Source: CAZENU01 sp965117035 (GTDB lineage: Bacteria; Chloroflexota; Dehalococcoidia; Lucifugimonadales; CAZENU01). From it: a DNA stretch of 64,000 nucleotides. The position numbers were made by a program, and so were the translations under genes. A model generated the notes under the pieces. It was not told the DNA's origin. It was given only the letters and a program-made list of their open reading frames with translations, and made no database searches. The stretch is taken from NCBI GenBank assembly GCA_965117035.1, contig OZ220748.1, forward strand, positions 186,001 to 250,000, in the 5' to 3' direction. Shown here one piece after another: positions 42,834 to 51,670 of the stretch (within the stretch, counting starts at the first letter, position 1; each line of letters starts with the position of its first letter).

Positions 42834-43216
42834 GGCTGCTACTCGACACCGTTACCTTCATTTGGCTGGTCGAGGGCAGTCACCGCCTAGTGGAGTCTGC
42901 TCGGCGGTCAATCGTCAATCCCAACAACGACGTCTACCTGAGCGTCGCGTCCGCATGGGAGATAGCGGTCAAGCACGGCATTGGGCGGCTGCCGCTCCGC
43001 GTACCGCCTGAAGAGTACGTCGTCGAACAGCGCAGGCTGCACAGGATCGAATCTCTGCCGATAACGGAGGACGCAGCGCTGCAAGCGGGCAGGCTGCCGG
43101 GCCTTCATAGGGACCCCTTCGACCGCATCATAGTAGCTCAAGCGATCGTCGATGGTCTGGCTGTGGTAACCCCCGATCGCTTGATAGGGATGTACCCGAT
43201 CAGGGTCGAGTGGTAA
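42830..43216 (+). CDS. PIN-domain toxin (VapC-like ribonuclease)
   Basis: A 128-residue PIN protein. The conserved acidic residues are Asp6 (LLLDTVTFIWL), Glu in ASAWEIAVKH, and Asp in HRDPFDRIIVAQA. The sequence resembles the Sll0205-type PIN subgroup, whose partners are Phd-like antitoxins as here. Activity is predicted RNA cleavage. It starts with TTG inside the antitoxin stop. Confidence 0.87.
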   Translation: MRLLLDTVTFIWLVEGSHRLVESARRSIVNPNNDVYLSVASAWEIAVKHGIGRLPLRVPPEEYVVEQRRLHRIESLPITEDAALQAGRLPGLHRDPFDRIIVAQAIVDGLAVVTPDRLIGMYPIRVEW

Positions 43217-43237
43217 TTGACCTGCGTCGGTCGCGCC

Positions 43238-44489
43238 CTACTCGTCGCCGCGGGCGGTGCGCTGGCGCTCTATCGCGTCCTTGACCTTGCCCGCGAACTT
43301 CTGTAGCTCCTCGGACGGAGGGACGCCCTCGTCGTCGAGGCGGTCCTTGAGCTGCTCGAAGAGCCAGTCCTCCTTGCGGCCGTGGGGAAACTCGAAGAAG
43401 GCGCGGTCGAAGTGCGGGAGCTCGCCGGGGCCGAAGCTGCCCTTGTCGCGTAGCTCGTAGGTCTCCAGCTCCGGGGTGCCCTTGCCCAGGACCTCGCCCG
43501 TCTCGACGTAGTGTTCCATGACCCGCTGCATGCCGAACTTCTGCACCGGGCAGACCTTCATGCAGACGGCGCAGCCCTCGTAGTCCACCATTACGGGCCG
43601 GCACCTGTCGTAGATCAGCTTGTTCTTCTGGACGCCGCGGTACCAGACCTGCTCCTTGACGAGGGCCCGGCCGAGACAGCGGTTCACGCACACCTGGCAC
43701 TTCTGGCAGAACTTGTGGAAGCCGTAGTCGACCGGCTCGTCGTAGCGGACGGGCGCGTCGGTCGAGATGATCATCAGGCGCGACCGGGACCCGAAGTGCG
43801 GCGACAGCAGCTGCCCGTTGGCGCCTAGCTGGCCCAGGCCAGCGGCGACGAACATGGGAATGTACGCGCCACTGGAGTCGCTGGGGCTGTGTATCTGCGC
43901 GCGGTAGCCGAGCTCGCGGATGTGATCGGCGAGCTTCTCGCCGGCGACGCTCTCGATCTCGTAGGTGCCGAAGTGGGCGTGCTCGGCCTCCAGGCTCGGT
44001 ATCGTCTGTGTCTGGTCGTAGTCCTGCTCCATCGCGAGGCAGATCGCGTGGCTGAACTTCGCCCAGCTCTTCCGGCTGGCGTAGACGAAGCGGCGGTCGA
44101 GCCGGGTGAAACCCACCTCGCCGAACCCCAGCTCTCGGGCCCGCTGGCGGATCGAGTCGCTGACGTCGACTGCTGAATCGGGCTCGCCGGTGGGCTCGAC
44201 CTCGGCGGACTGCGCCGCGAGCTCGATGTGGGGCACCATGCGCTCGTCGTGGCCCTTGCGGTACTCGGCTATCTCGTCCGTGTAAACGGACCAGGCCCAG
44301 TCCCGGTCGGCGCCTTTCTCGATGTTCTGCGTCTCAAGGGGCTCCGTCCGGCTGAAGAAGGAGAGGGTCCTTCTCGCGGATTGGCGCTCCGGGAACGGTG
44401 GCGAGGTCCTCGGCTACCGGGATGACCACGTCGGGGTCGCCCAACCGTCTGCCTGGCCGCCGGACCACGTGGCTCACTGCCTTGGGCAT
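43238..44489 (-). pseudogene. Reductive-dehalogenase-like iron-sulfur protein, frameshifted near its 5' end
   Basis: The downstream frame (from ATG 44239) encodes 333 residues with two 4Fe-4S motifs: Cys178-X2-Cys181-X2-Cys184-X3-Cys188 and Cys213-X9-Cys223-X2-Cys226-X3-Cys230-Pro, the arrangement of RdhA and related QueG proteins. Upstream, ATG 44489 with AGGAGGGA at 5 nt starts MPKAVSHVVRR in another frame that stops after 52 residues. Removing one base near 44391-44400 would join the two frames into a continuous protein of about 416 residues (joined part reads FPERQSARRTLSFFSRTEPLE). No Tat signal is visible. This is either a real frameshift or a sequencing error. Confidence 0.8.
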
Positions 44490-44579
44490 CGTTCCCTCCT
44501 GCGCGTCCGTCGCGCGGAGTCTAGCGCCGGAAGCTGCAGCAATCAAGTGGGTTTCGCAGCGCGATTGCGGCGTTTCGCG

Positions 44580-45659
44580 TCATTGCGGCGGCTGTGGATC
44601 GTTTCCCGGCGCGGGATTGGCCTCCTCAACCGAGCGGTCGTCGTCGAGATGGACGCCTCCGCGGCGTCGGGCGATCTCCGACGCGAGCAGGGCAAGCCCT
44701 CCGAACGCGACCACGCTGACGTAGGTGATGGTGCGGTCCACCAGCGCGACGGACACGGCGTCGGCCCGCGGCAGCCCAAGCACGAGCAGGCCGACAAGCC
44801 CGGCCTCGACGGCGCCGACTCCGCCAGGAGAGGGCACCGTGCTCAGGATGGCGTGTCCCAACGCCGCCAGGACGACCAGGGGCAGCGCGATGCTCAGGTC
44901 CATCGCCTCGACTACGAGCTGGATGCGGCCCACCTCGAGAAGCCATCCGATAATCCCGAGAGCAATGACGGACGGACGGCGCCTGTGACCCAGGCTGCGG
45001 AGCGTGCCCTCCTGGAAGCGGCCGTACGCCATCTGGAGCCTCGGTGGCAGGCGTTTGGCGGCGCGGGCGCCATACCCTCGCATCAGCAGCAGCAGGACCG
45101 CGAGCGCGGCCGCCATGAGGGTCGCCGCAATCACGACGTAGGCGATGCTGCCGATATCGCTGGTTGCCGAGTACCAGAGCACGGCGACCACGATCAGCAC
45201 CAGCACGGAGATCATGTCCACGAAGCGTTCCGCCAGGATCGTCCCGAGACTCCAGGAGAAGCCGCCGCCCGACCTGGCGGATAGGGCGTAGGCGCGGTAG
45301 GCGTCGCCGAGGCGCAGCGGCGCTATCCCGTTCACGAACCAGCCGACCAGGATGAGTCGAGCGAAATAGAGTACCGACGGCTGATTGGCCTGGGGCGAGT
45401 CCCCGAGGCCTGCGTTGTTCGCCAGGATTTTCCATCGCAGGCCGCGCACGATGAACGTCAGGTAGTAGACCGCGACGGCCGCGGCGTACAGACGGAAGTC
45501 CAGCGCCTGGACGTTGTCCCACGTCTTGGACCAGTCGATACTGAACGTGGCGGCCAGGATGGCGACGAAGCCTATCGCGATGGCGAAGGAGACGACGGTT
45601 CGGAGGGAGAGGATGTGCCGCCGAAGCGACGGACGCGACGGCGTCCGGGTCTCGCTCAT
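44580..45659 (-). CDS. Flippase-like (UPF0104/LPG-synthase transmembrane domain) protein
   Basis: A 359-residue protein with about eight membrane segments and the family signature GWFVNGIAPLRLGDAYRAY plus LSTVPSPGGVGAVEAGLVGLL. These proteins resemble the transmembrane half of lysylphosphatidylglycerol synthase and are thought to move or modify lipid-linked molecules. Residues after about 325 are a soluble acidic tail. It lies 19 nt from rsmG on the same strand. Confidence 0.82.
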   Translation of the reverse strand: MSETRTPSRPSLRRHILSLRTVVSFAIAIGFVAILAATFSIDWSKTWDNVQALDFRLYAAAVAVYYLTFIVRGLRWKILANNAGLGDSPQANQPSVLYFARLILVGWFVNGIAPLRLGDAYRAYALSARSGGGFSWSLGTILAERFVDMISVLVLIVVAVLWYSATSDIGSIAYVVIAATLMAAALAVLLLLMRGYGARAAKRLPPRLQMAYGRFQEGTLRSLGHRRRPSVIALGIIGWLLEVGRIQLVVEAMDLSIALPLVVLAALGHAILSTVPSPGGVGAVEAGLVGLLVLGLPRADAVSVALVDRTITYVSVVAFGGLALLASEIARRRGGVHLDDDRSVEEANPAPGNDPQPPQ

Positions 45660-45678
45660 GCCCAGGTCATTCCGGGTG

Positions 45679-46392
45679 TCACAGTGGCCGCTTCGACGGG
45701 ATCCCCGGCCGTCGCGGGTACCTGTCCGACGTGGAGCTCAACTTCTCGATGGTCACCAGCAGGCGTCGGACCCCCGACTCGGGGACGGTGACGCCCGCTA
45801 TGTCGCGGAGACTCCCTCCGAGGAGACCGATCGCGGTGCGCGCGTCCTCGATCTCCCGATCTGCGCCGCGTGCTTTCTGGGCGATCACGATGCCGCCTGT
45901 GCGGCAGAAGGGCAGGGCCAGCTCGATCAGGATGGGGAGCCTGGCGACCGCGCGGGAGACCACGACGTCGAACCGCTCGCGCAGGCTCGCGTCCCGGGCC
46001 AGCGTCTCGGCGCGGCCGGTCAGCACCCTGGTGTTACCCAACTGCAGCTCGCCTGTGACGTGCTCCAGGAACGCGGCCTTCTTCCCGGTGGCTTCCAACA
46101 GGGTGACGTTCAGTCCCGGGTGCGCTATGGCCAGCGGTATGCCGGGCAGCCCGGCGCCGCTGCCGACGTCAAGCAACTTCGCCCCGGTCAGCGCGGGCGA
46201 AGAGATTGCCGCCGAGACGGTCAGGCTGTCGAGGAAGTGCCGGGTTTGCACCTCCTCGCGCTCCGTGACGGAAGTCAGGTTGATCCTGCGATTCCAATCG
46301 GCCATCTCGCGGTAGAAACACTCGAACTGGTCCATCTGCGAGGCGTCGAGCCCGATGCCCATCTGCCCTGCGCCTCGAAGGAGCCGCTCCAC
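45679..46392 (-). CDS. rsmG: 16S rRNA (guanine527-N7)-methyltransferase
   Basis: A 237-residue class I methyltransferase: NRRINLTSVTEREEVQTRHFLDSL, SAM-binding LLDVGSGAGLPGIPLAI, LLEATGKKAAFLE and VVSRAVARLPILIELALPF. It methylates G527 in the 530 loop of 16S rRNA; loss causes low-level streptomycin resistance in other bacteria. The GTG at 46392 is chosen by fit to the family N-terminus. The IS copy 2 lies 175 bp upstream. Confidence 0.92.
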   Translation of the reverse strand: MERLLRGAGQMGIGLDASQMDQFECFYREMADWNRRINLTSVTEREEVQTRHFLDSLTVSAAISSPALTGAKLLDVGSGAGLPGIPLAIAHPGLNVTLLEATGKKAAFLEHVTGELQLGNTRVLTGRAETLARDASLRERFDVVVSRAVARLPILIELALPFCRTGGIVIAQKARGADREIEDARTAIGLLGGSLRDIAGVTVPESGVRRLLVTIEKLSSTSDRYPRRPGIPSKRPL

Positions 46393-46508
46393 TGTGCCGC
46401 CGCTCCTGAGTGCATGAGTTCGCAGATTATAGCATCGGCCTGTTCGCGTACCCTTGCCGGGCGTCTCCAGGGGTGCTGCTGGGCGATGGGCGGAGTCGAT
46501 GGGAGACA

Positions 46509-46566
46509 CCAAATCCCCCACCTGAATGGTAAGGGCGTCGTATTGCAGGGCCAGGGCGGGTTGGAA
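46509..46566. repeat. MITE-like repeat A, second copy, left half
   Basis: It runs from the outer terminus CCAAATCCCCCACCT to GGGCGGGTTGGAA, where IS copy 2 begins. It is colinear with 26483-26540 (other strand) with scattered differences, so it is a separate family member rather than carried with the IS. No perfect 6-bp duplication flanks this copy. Confidence 0.72.
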
Positions 46567-48244
46567 GAGCCTGTTTCATAAGTCGTGGGTATTGGCGATA
46601 GGGTATCTTGGTGGAGAGTCAGACCGTGAATTGGAGGTAGTAGAGTATGCCGCATCGACCACTCAACCGTGAGCAGATGTGGATTCTGCCTCCGAGTCTC
46701 GACGAGTTGCTGGAGGCCGGTCATCCTGCCCGATTCGTGGCTGAGTTCGTCGATGCTCTGGACGGCGATGACTGGGCTGGTATCGGGGTTGATAGAGAGG
46801 GTGACCCGATGGGAGCTCCGTCCTACCATCCCCGTGCGCTGTTGGGCGTGTGGCTTTACGGCTTCATGACCGGAGTGCGATCGAGCCGCAAGCTGGAGGC
46901 GGCGTGTCGCGACCAGATACCGTACTTGTGGCTGACGGGCTGCCAGCGACCGGACCACGTCACATTGTGGCGCTTTTACCGTTCCCACCGGGATGGTATG
47001 AGGGGGTTGCTCAAGCGCACGGTGCAGACGGCTGTCAAGATGGAGCTTGTGGAGTTGGCGGTGCAGGCGGTGGACGGGACGAAGGTCGGGGCGAACGCGG
47101 CAAGGAACCGGACCCACGACGCCGAGGGGTTGCGCCGTCTGTTGGGCCGGACGGATCGGGCGGTTGCCGAGTTGGAGGCGCAGAACGAGGCGGGCGATGA
47201 GCCGGCTACCGGCCATCTGCCAGCGGCGTTGCACGACCGCAAGGTATTGCGGGATCAGGTGCGTGAGACGATGGGCGAGCTTGCCAGCCGGGATGGACAA
47301 AAGCTCATCAACCTGACCGATCCCGACGCCCGAATGATGAACACTCGCCAGGGTATCGCGATGGCATACAACGCCCAGGCGATGGTCTCTCCGGTAATGG
47401 GTGAAGGGAAGGTGTCCGGCATGCTGATCACGGCTGCCGAGGTGGTGGCCGACACGACCGACCAGTCGCAACTGGGTCCAATGATGGAGCAGGCGGAGGA
47501 GACCTCAGGTCACAGATCGGAGACGACTTTGGCCGATGCGGGGTATCACTCAGGGAGCAATCTGCAGGAGTGCGCCCGGAGGGGCCAACAGGTGATCATG
47601 CCGGAGTCGCAGGACCGGGCTCTGGAGAGCCCGTATCACAAGGACCGCTTCACCTACGACGAGGCGAGCGACAGCTACCGATGCCCGGAGGGTTACACGC
47701 TGCGCTTTGCCGGCGTCAGGCGAGGCCGCCGCACCATTGTGCGCGTTTACCGCTCCTCCGCGGCCGTGTGCCGGGCCTGTCCGGCCTTCGGGGTCTGTAC
47801 GAAGAACGAGCGCCATGGCCGCTCTCTGGAGATAAGTCCCCATGATACAGACCTGCGCCGCCACCGCGCCTGGATGTCCACGGAAGAAGCCAAAGAGGCG
47901 TACAGGCAAAGAAAACAACTGGTCGAGCCGGTCTTCGGGATCATCAAAGAGCAACAGCAGGCCCAGCGGTTCCTGCTACGCGGCTTACCCAACGTGGTGG
48001 CTGAGTGGACTCTGCTAGCCACGGCCTTCAACCTGCGCACCCTGTGGAGGGCGTGGCGAGCCACGGGGGCGTGGAATCGGAGTCTAGCTGCCGTTTCGAG
48101 CGCGCATTCAGCCTATTGGGCGGCCCGGATGGTGATCATGGCCGCTTCGGGCGCCTCGCTGCGAACCATGAGGCTCCGCACACAGCCGGCATGACCAAAC
48201 AGGAAACCCCACCGTCAAATACATGCCACATTTGAAACAGGCTC
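46567..48244 (+). mobile_element. IS1182-family insertion sequence, copy 2
   Basis: A 1,678-bp element with the same GAGCCTGTTTCA termini as copy 1. The 5-bp flanks are TGGAA on the left and CGGAA on the right (4 of 5 identical). It lies in opposite orientation to copy 1. Rejoining the flanks gives a perfect 9-bp hairpin GGGCGGGTT-GGA-AACCCGCCC with the insertion at its loop. Confidence 0.93.
46647..48194 (+). CDS. IS1182-family transposase, copy 2
   Basis: A 515-residue DDE transposase with the same domains and catalytic Asp143, Asp297 and Glu427 as copy 1. Residue 232 is Asn and 401 is Thr, and one Arg is Trp near the C-terminus; otherwise it is identical. The frame is intact, so it could act in trans on both elements. 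Both copies have a Cys-rich segment ahead of the catalytic Glu. Confidence 0.95.
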   Translation: MPHRPLNREQMWILPPSLDELLEAGHPARFVAEFVDALDGDDWAGIGVDREGDPMGAPSYHPRALLGVWLYGFMTGVRSSRKLEAACRDQIPYLWLTGCQRPDHVTLWRFYRSHRDGMRGLLKRTVQTAVKMELVELAVQAVDGTKVGANAARNRTHDAEGLRRLLGRTDRAVAELEAQNEAGDEPATGHLPAALHDRKVLRDQVRETMGELASRDGQKLINLTDPDARMMNTRQGIAMAYNAQAMVSPVMGEGKVSGMLITAAEVVADTTDQSQLGPMMEQAEETSGHRSETTLADAGYHSGSNLQECARRGQQVIMPESQDRALESPYHKDRFTYDEASDSYRCPEGYTLRFAGVRRGRRTIVRVYRSSAAVCRACPAFGVCTKNERHGRSLEISPHDTDLRRHRAWMSTEEAKEAYRQRKQLVEPVFGIIKEQQQAQRFLLRGLPNVVAEWTLLATAFNLRTLWRAWRATGAWNRSLAAVSSAHSAYWAARMVIMAASGASLRTMRLRTQPA

Positions 48245-48312
48245 CGGAAACCCGCCCCTACGAGGGTGATGGCTGGCAGATATGACATTGAATGTGGAGG
48301 TGGGGAATCTGG
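48245..48312. repeat. MITE-like repeat A, second copy, right half
   Basis: From the CGGAA flank and AACCCGCCC arm to the outer terminus AGGTGGGGAATCTGG. It matches 24738-24804 on the opposite strand. It contains ATGACATTGAATGTGGAGGT, which supplies an in-frame ATG upstream of the luciferase-like gene, as the first copy does for the cysteine-synthase-like gene. Confidence 0.72.
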
Positions 48313-48446
48313 GAAGGCGGTCGCCCGTGGACACGAAGGGCCGCGCCGTGTTCAAATACGGTCTGTCCTCGGCGACCGGGGGCTGGAGGCCCGACGGTCC
48401 TGTCGACGGGCATGCATGGGGCGAGAGTGCCCAGGAGGAGACAACG

Positions 48447-49535
48447 ATGAAGTTCGGCCTGTTCATGATGCCGCTCCATCCGCCGGGGAGACTCCCGGCC
48501 GAGACTTACGACGAGGACCTGGAGTTGGTCCGGAGGGCCGACCGGCTCGGCTTCAGCGAGATCTGGGTCGGCGAGCATCTGATGCTCCCGTGGGAGAACA
48601 TGCCCACTCCGGAGCTCTTCATCGCCCGCGCGCTCGGCGAGACGGAGCAGATCGTCTTCGGCACCGGCGTCGTCCTGCTCCACTTCCACGACCCGGTGCA
48701 GCTCGCGCACCGCATCGCGATGCTCGACCACATGGCCAAGGGACGGTTCATGTTCGGCATCGGCTCGGGCGGAACGCCCAGCGACGCCGAGATGCTGCGC
48801 ATCGACCCGGACCCCGGCGCCCAGCGCGACCGCATGATGGAGGGCATCGACCTGGTCCTGAGCATCTGGGAGAACGGGCCGACAGACTTCGACGGCCAGT
48901 TCTACAGCACGCGCAAGCCGCAGGACCGCCCCGAGATGGAGGTGGCCTTCCACATGAGGCCCTACCAGCAGCCGCACCCGCCGATCGCCGTGGCCGGCGC
49001 CAGCGTCCGCTCGCCGACGCTCGAGCTGGCGGGCGAGCGCGGGTGGATTCCGCTGAGCGCCAGCCTCGTCCACGCGTCGCAGCTCCCGGCCAACTGGGAG
49101 GCGATCTCCGAGGGGGCCGAGCGCGGCGGCCGCACGCCGTCCCGGTCCGATTGGAGAATCGCCAAGCAGATATACGTCGCCGACACCACCGAGCAGGCCC
49201 GCAAGGAGGCGCTCGAGGGGGCGCTCGCCCACGACTTCACCAAGTACTGGATGAAGCTGATCGGCAACAGCCCGCGCGGCGTCGGCGTCTTCAAGTACGA
49301 CCCCGACATCCCGGACGAGGACGTCACGCCCGAGTACATGCTCGACAACTACTGGATCGTCGGCGACCCCGACTTCTGCGTCGAGAAGATCAGGGAGATG
49401 TACGACCAGGCGGGCGGCTTCGGCTCCCTGCTGATCCAGACCGACGACTGGGGCGACGGCAACGGGCAGTTCTACCGCTCCATGGAGCTCCTGGCGAACG
49501 AGGTCCTGCCCGCCGTCAAGGACCTCGAGCCGTAG
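48447..49535 (+). CDS. Luciferase-like (LLM class) flavin/F420-dependent oxidoreductase
   Basis: A 362-residue TIM-barrel monooxygenase: MKFGLFMMPLHPPG, LELVRRADRLGFSEIWVGEH, GTGVVLLHFHDPVQLAHRIAMLD and FGIGSGGTPSDAEM. The family uses FMNH2 or F420H2 to oxidise a substrate such as an alkane, amine or sulfonate. cofE in this window makes F420 use possible, but that is inference. The ATG at 48447 follows AGGAGGAG; a longer frame starting in the MITE (MTLNVEVGN) is probably unused. Confidence 0.9.
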   Translation: MKFGLFMMPLHPPGRLPAETYDEDLELVRRADRLGFSEIWVGEHLMLPWENMPTPELFIARALGETEQIVFGTGVVLLHFHDPVQLAHRIAMLDHMAKGRFMFGIGSGGTPSDAEMLRIDPDPGAQRDRMMEGIDLVLSIWENGPTDFDGQFYSTRKPQDRPEMEVAFHMRPYQQPHPPIAVAGASVRSPTLELAGERGWIPLSASLVHASQLPANWEAISEGAERGGRTPSRSDWRIAKQIYVADTTEQARKEALEGALAHDFTKYWMKLIGNSPRGVGVFKYDPDIPDEDVTPEYMLDNYWIVGDPDFCVEKIREMYDQAGGFGSLLIQTDDWGDGNGQFYRSMELLANEVLPAVKDLEP

Positions 49536-49546
49536 GCGAGCGCACC

Positions 49547-50080
49547 ATGCTCACCCACCGCGCGGTCGACGTCGTTAACGACAGGGACGCGCTCCTGGAG
49601 CTCCACTGCGCGGCGAACTACGAGAGCGAAACGGCCTGGGCCCGGACGGCGCCGTACGAGGCCTACCGCACGGCGTGGCTCGCCTCAGGCCAGTCGGAGA
49701 CGTACTTGGAGAGCCTCGCCCGCTCGCTCGAAGACCCGCGCACGATCGCCGAGATGTGGGAGTCTGACGTCGGTGCCGTCGGCTACGTCTGGGCCACGTT
49801 CCACGACGTCGAAGGCTACGGGCTCACCTTCGCGGAGATAGACGATATCGGCGTCTTTCCCCAACACAGGAGGCGCGGCGCCGGGCTCGCCATGCTCCGG
49901 CGGGTCGAGGCGCTGGCGAAAGAGCGCGGCGCGAGCTGGCTCCGCTCCGAGGCTGGGATCGAGAACACCGCGTCGCGGGCGCTGCACGCGAAGCACGGCT
50001 TTCGCCAGTACCACATAGGCTACGAGAAGCTGCTGGTCGACGAAGAAACGCTTATGGGACGCCGCATGCCAGGAGCCTGA
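49547..50080 (+). CDS. GNAT-family N-acetyltransferase
   Basis: A 177-residue acetyltransferase with the acetyl-CoA-binding motif GVFPQHRRRGAGLAMLRRVE and a C-terminal NTASRALHAKHGFRQYHIGYEK segment. Substrate unknown. It starts 11 nt after the luciferase-like gene and precedes the bicupin gene by 17 nt, so the three probably form one transcription unit. Confidence 0.85.
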   Translation: MLTHRAVDVVNDRDALLELHCAANYESETAWARTAPYEAYRTAWLASGQSETYLESLARSLEDPRTIAEMWESDVGAVGYVWATFHDVEGYGLTFAEIDDIGVFPQHRRRGAGLAMLRRVEALAKERGASWLRSEAGIENTASRALHAKHGFRQYHIGYEKLLVDEETLMGRRMPGA

Positions 50081-50097
50081 CGCCACAGGAGAACGCC

Positions 50098-50880
50098 ATG
50101 AACCCGCCGCCGCAGATCACGGAGCCGACGCGCATCCGACCGTCCGACGTCGCCGGGCGCATGGGCCCGCCGCCGTGGAGCGAGGCCCTGCTGGACGACG
50201 GCCGGAACTGGGCGGTGCTGACCTCGGACCCTCCCGGCCATCGCACCGAGCCCCACAGCCACGACGACCACAACGAGTGGTGGATCGTCGTCGCCGGAAC
50301 GCTGCGCTGGCGGATCGGAGAGCGTCCGCCGTTCGACGCCTCGGCCGGAGACATCGTCATCTGCCCTGCCGGCGTCTCGCACTCCATAGAGACGCTCGGA
50401 GACGTCCCCTCGCTCAGGATCGCGGTCGTCCCCCGCCCGGGATCGACGCCCGCGACGGCCGACGACATCACCGTCGGCATGGACGACGAGCGCGATGGCC
50501 CGCCGAACTTGCTCCACACGACGGTCGAGTCGATGCTGGCGCGCTTCGGCCCGCCGATGTGGACCGAGCCGGTCGTGCTCGACGAGCGCAACAGGGCCGG
50601 GTTCATTCACTACGGCCCCGGCATGAGCAGCAACCCGCACTGGCACCCCGGACTCGACGAGTGGTGGACCGTCCTCAAGGGCGAGCTCCGGTGGCAGATC
50701 GGCGCCGGCCGTCCTCCGATAGAAACGCGACAGGGAGGCATCGTCTTCGTGCCGGAGGGGCTCAAGCACGGGATCACCAGCATTGGCGACGAGACGACAG
50801 TCCGGCTCGCCGTGACGCCCACCGACATGCCCCACATCTACACCGAAAACGACGACGGCGCCCCGCCGCCGAGGGACTGA
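50098..50880 (+). CDS. Bicupin protein
   Basis: A 260-residue protein with two cupin barrels. Cupin 1 (residues about 40-115) has HSHDDHNEWWIVVAGTLRW and PAGVSHSIETLG; cupin 2 (about 170-245) has HWHPGLDEWWTVLKGELRW and PEGLKHGITSIGD. Each retains the histidines and glutamate of a metal site, so it is likely a metal-dependent enzyme or a sensor domain. No DNA-binding domain is present. Function unknown. Confidence 0.85.
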   Translation: MNPPPQITEPTRIRPSDVAGRMGPPPWSEALLDDGRNWAVLTSDPPGHRTEPHSHDDHNEWWIVVAGTLRWRIGERPPFDASAGDIVICPAGVSHSIETLGDVPSLRIAVVPRPGSTPATADDITVGMDDERDGPPNLLHTTVESMLARFGPPMWTEPVVLDERNRAGFIHYGPGMSSNPHWHPGLDEWWTVLKGELRWQIGAGRPPIETRQGGIVFVPEGLKHGITSIGDETTVRLAVTPTDMPHIYTENDDGAPPPRD

Positions 50881-50958
50881 CGGACCCCGGAACAGCCGCG
50901 CCCGCAAGAGCCCGGTCGGCCAGCGCCAATTGTCCGGAGAACAGACCGCTCGGGGGTC

Positions 50959-50987
50959 GTGACGGGAGCGGATGTTGGCGCTATAAT
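50959..50987 (+). promoter_or_regulatory. plsY promoter candidate
   Basis: A perfect TATAAT (50982-50987) lies 17 nt after GTGACG (50959-50964), a weak -35. It is 35 nt before the plsY TTG codon. Confidence 0.5.
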
Positions 50988-51022
50988 CCCGGCGCGGGGG
51001 AGTATCCAGGAGGCCGGAAGGG

Positions 51023-51670
51023 TTGAGCGAGCTTTTCGGGTCTATTGCGGCTATCGTGGCGTCCATGACGGTCGCCTACGTGCTCGGCGCGTTCCCCATG
51101 GCGGGTTGGCTGGGCCGCCGCCGTGGGATCGACATCTACTCCGCCGGCACCGGCCTCGCCGGCGCGGCCAACGTGATGAGGTCGGTCGGCCGCCTCGAGG
51201 GCGCCCTCGTGCTGATCTGGGACCTCACCAAGGGCGGCCTGGCCGTTCTCGCGGGCTGGTGGATCGGCGCGGACGGCGCGCAGGTGCTGTTCCCGGTCGG
51301 CGCGGTGCTCATGGGCCACTGGGTCTCCGTCTTCAGCGGCTTCAAGGGAGGCGACGGACTCGGTACCCTCGGCGGCTGCGTCATCGCCCTGTTCCCCGTG
51401 ACCGGCATCGTGGCCGTGGTCGTCGCCATGCTCGTGTCACTGGGCGGCCAGCGAATGCCCTACCCCTCGCTGCTGGGCATCGTCTTCGGCTACGGCACGC
51501 TTGCCGTCTTGAACCTCGCCCAGGACAGCGAAATCGCGCTCACCGTGGGAATCGGCGGGTTCTCGGCCCTCGTGCTCGCACGGGCAGTCCGAGGACACAT
51601 CCGGAGGCGGGAATCGGGCAACCTGGAGACGATCGACGACCCGACCGGCGCACCCGAGGACCCGCGCTAG
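51023..51670 (+). CDS. plsY: Glycerol-3-phosphate acyltransferase PlsY
   Basis: A 215-residue PlsY that acylates glycerol-3-phosphate from acyl phosphate at the membrane. About five membrane segments and the motifs AYVLGAFPMAGWLGRRRGIDIYSAGTGLAGAANVMR, MGHWVSVFSGFKGGDG and the loop MPYPS are present. The usual SGNxGATN motif is changed to AGTGLAGAANVMR, so it is a divergent member. TTG start; an IS lies immediately after its TAG stop, leaving the coding region intact. Confidence 0.88.
   Translation: MSELFGSIAAIVASMTVAYVLGAFPMAGWLGRRRGIDIYSAGTGLAGAANVMRSVGRLEGALVLIWDLTKGGLAVLAGWWIGADGAQVLFPVGAVLMGHWVSVFSGFKGGDGLGTLGGCVIALFPVTGIVAVVVAMLVSLGGQRMPYPSLLGIVFGYGTLAVLNLAQDSEIALTVGIGGFSALVLARAVRGHIRRRESGNLETIDDPTGAPEDPR

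Noticed and set aside
24805..48244. Composite transposon between the two IS copies
   Set aside because: The interior holds core purine and rRNA-methylation genes, and each IS has its own target site, so the block was not mobilised as one unit.
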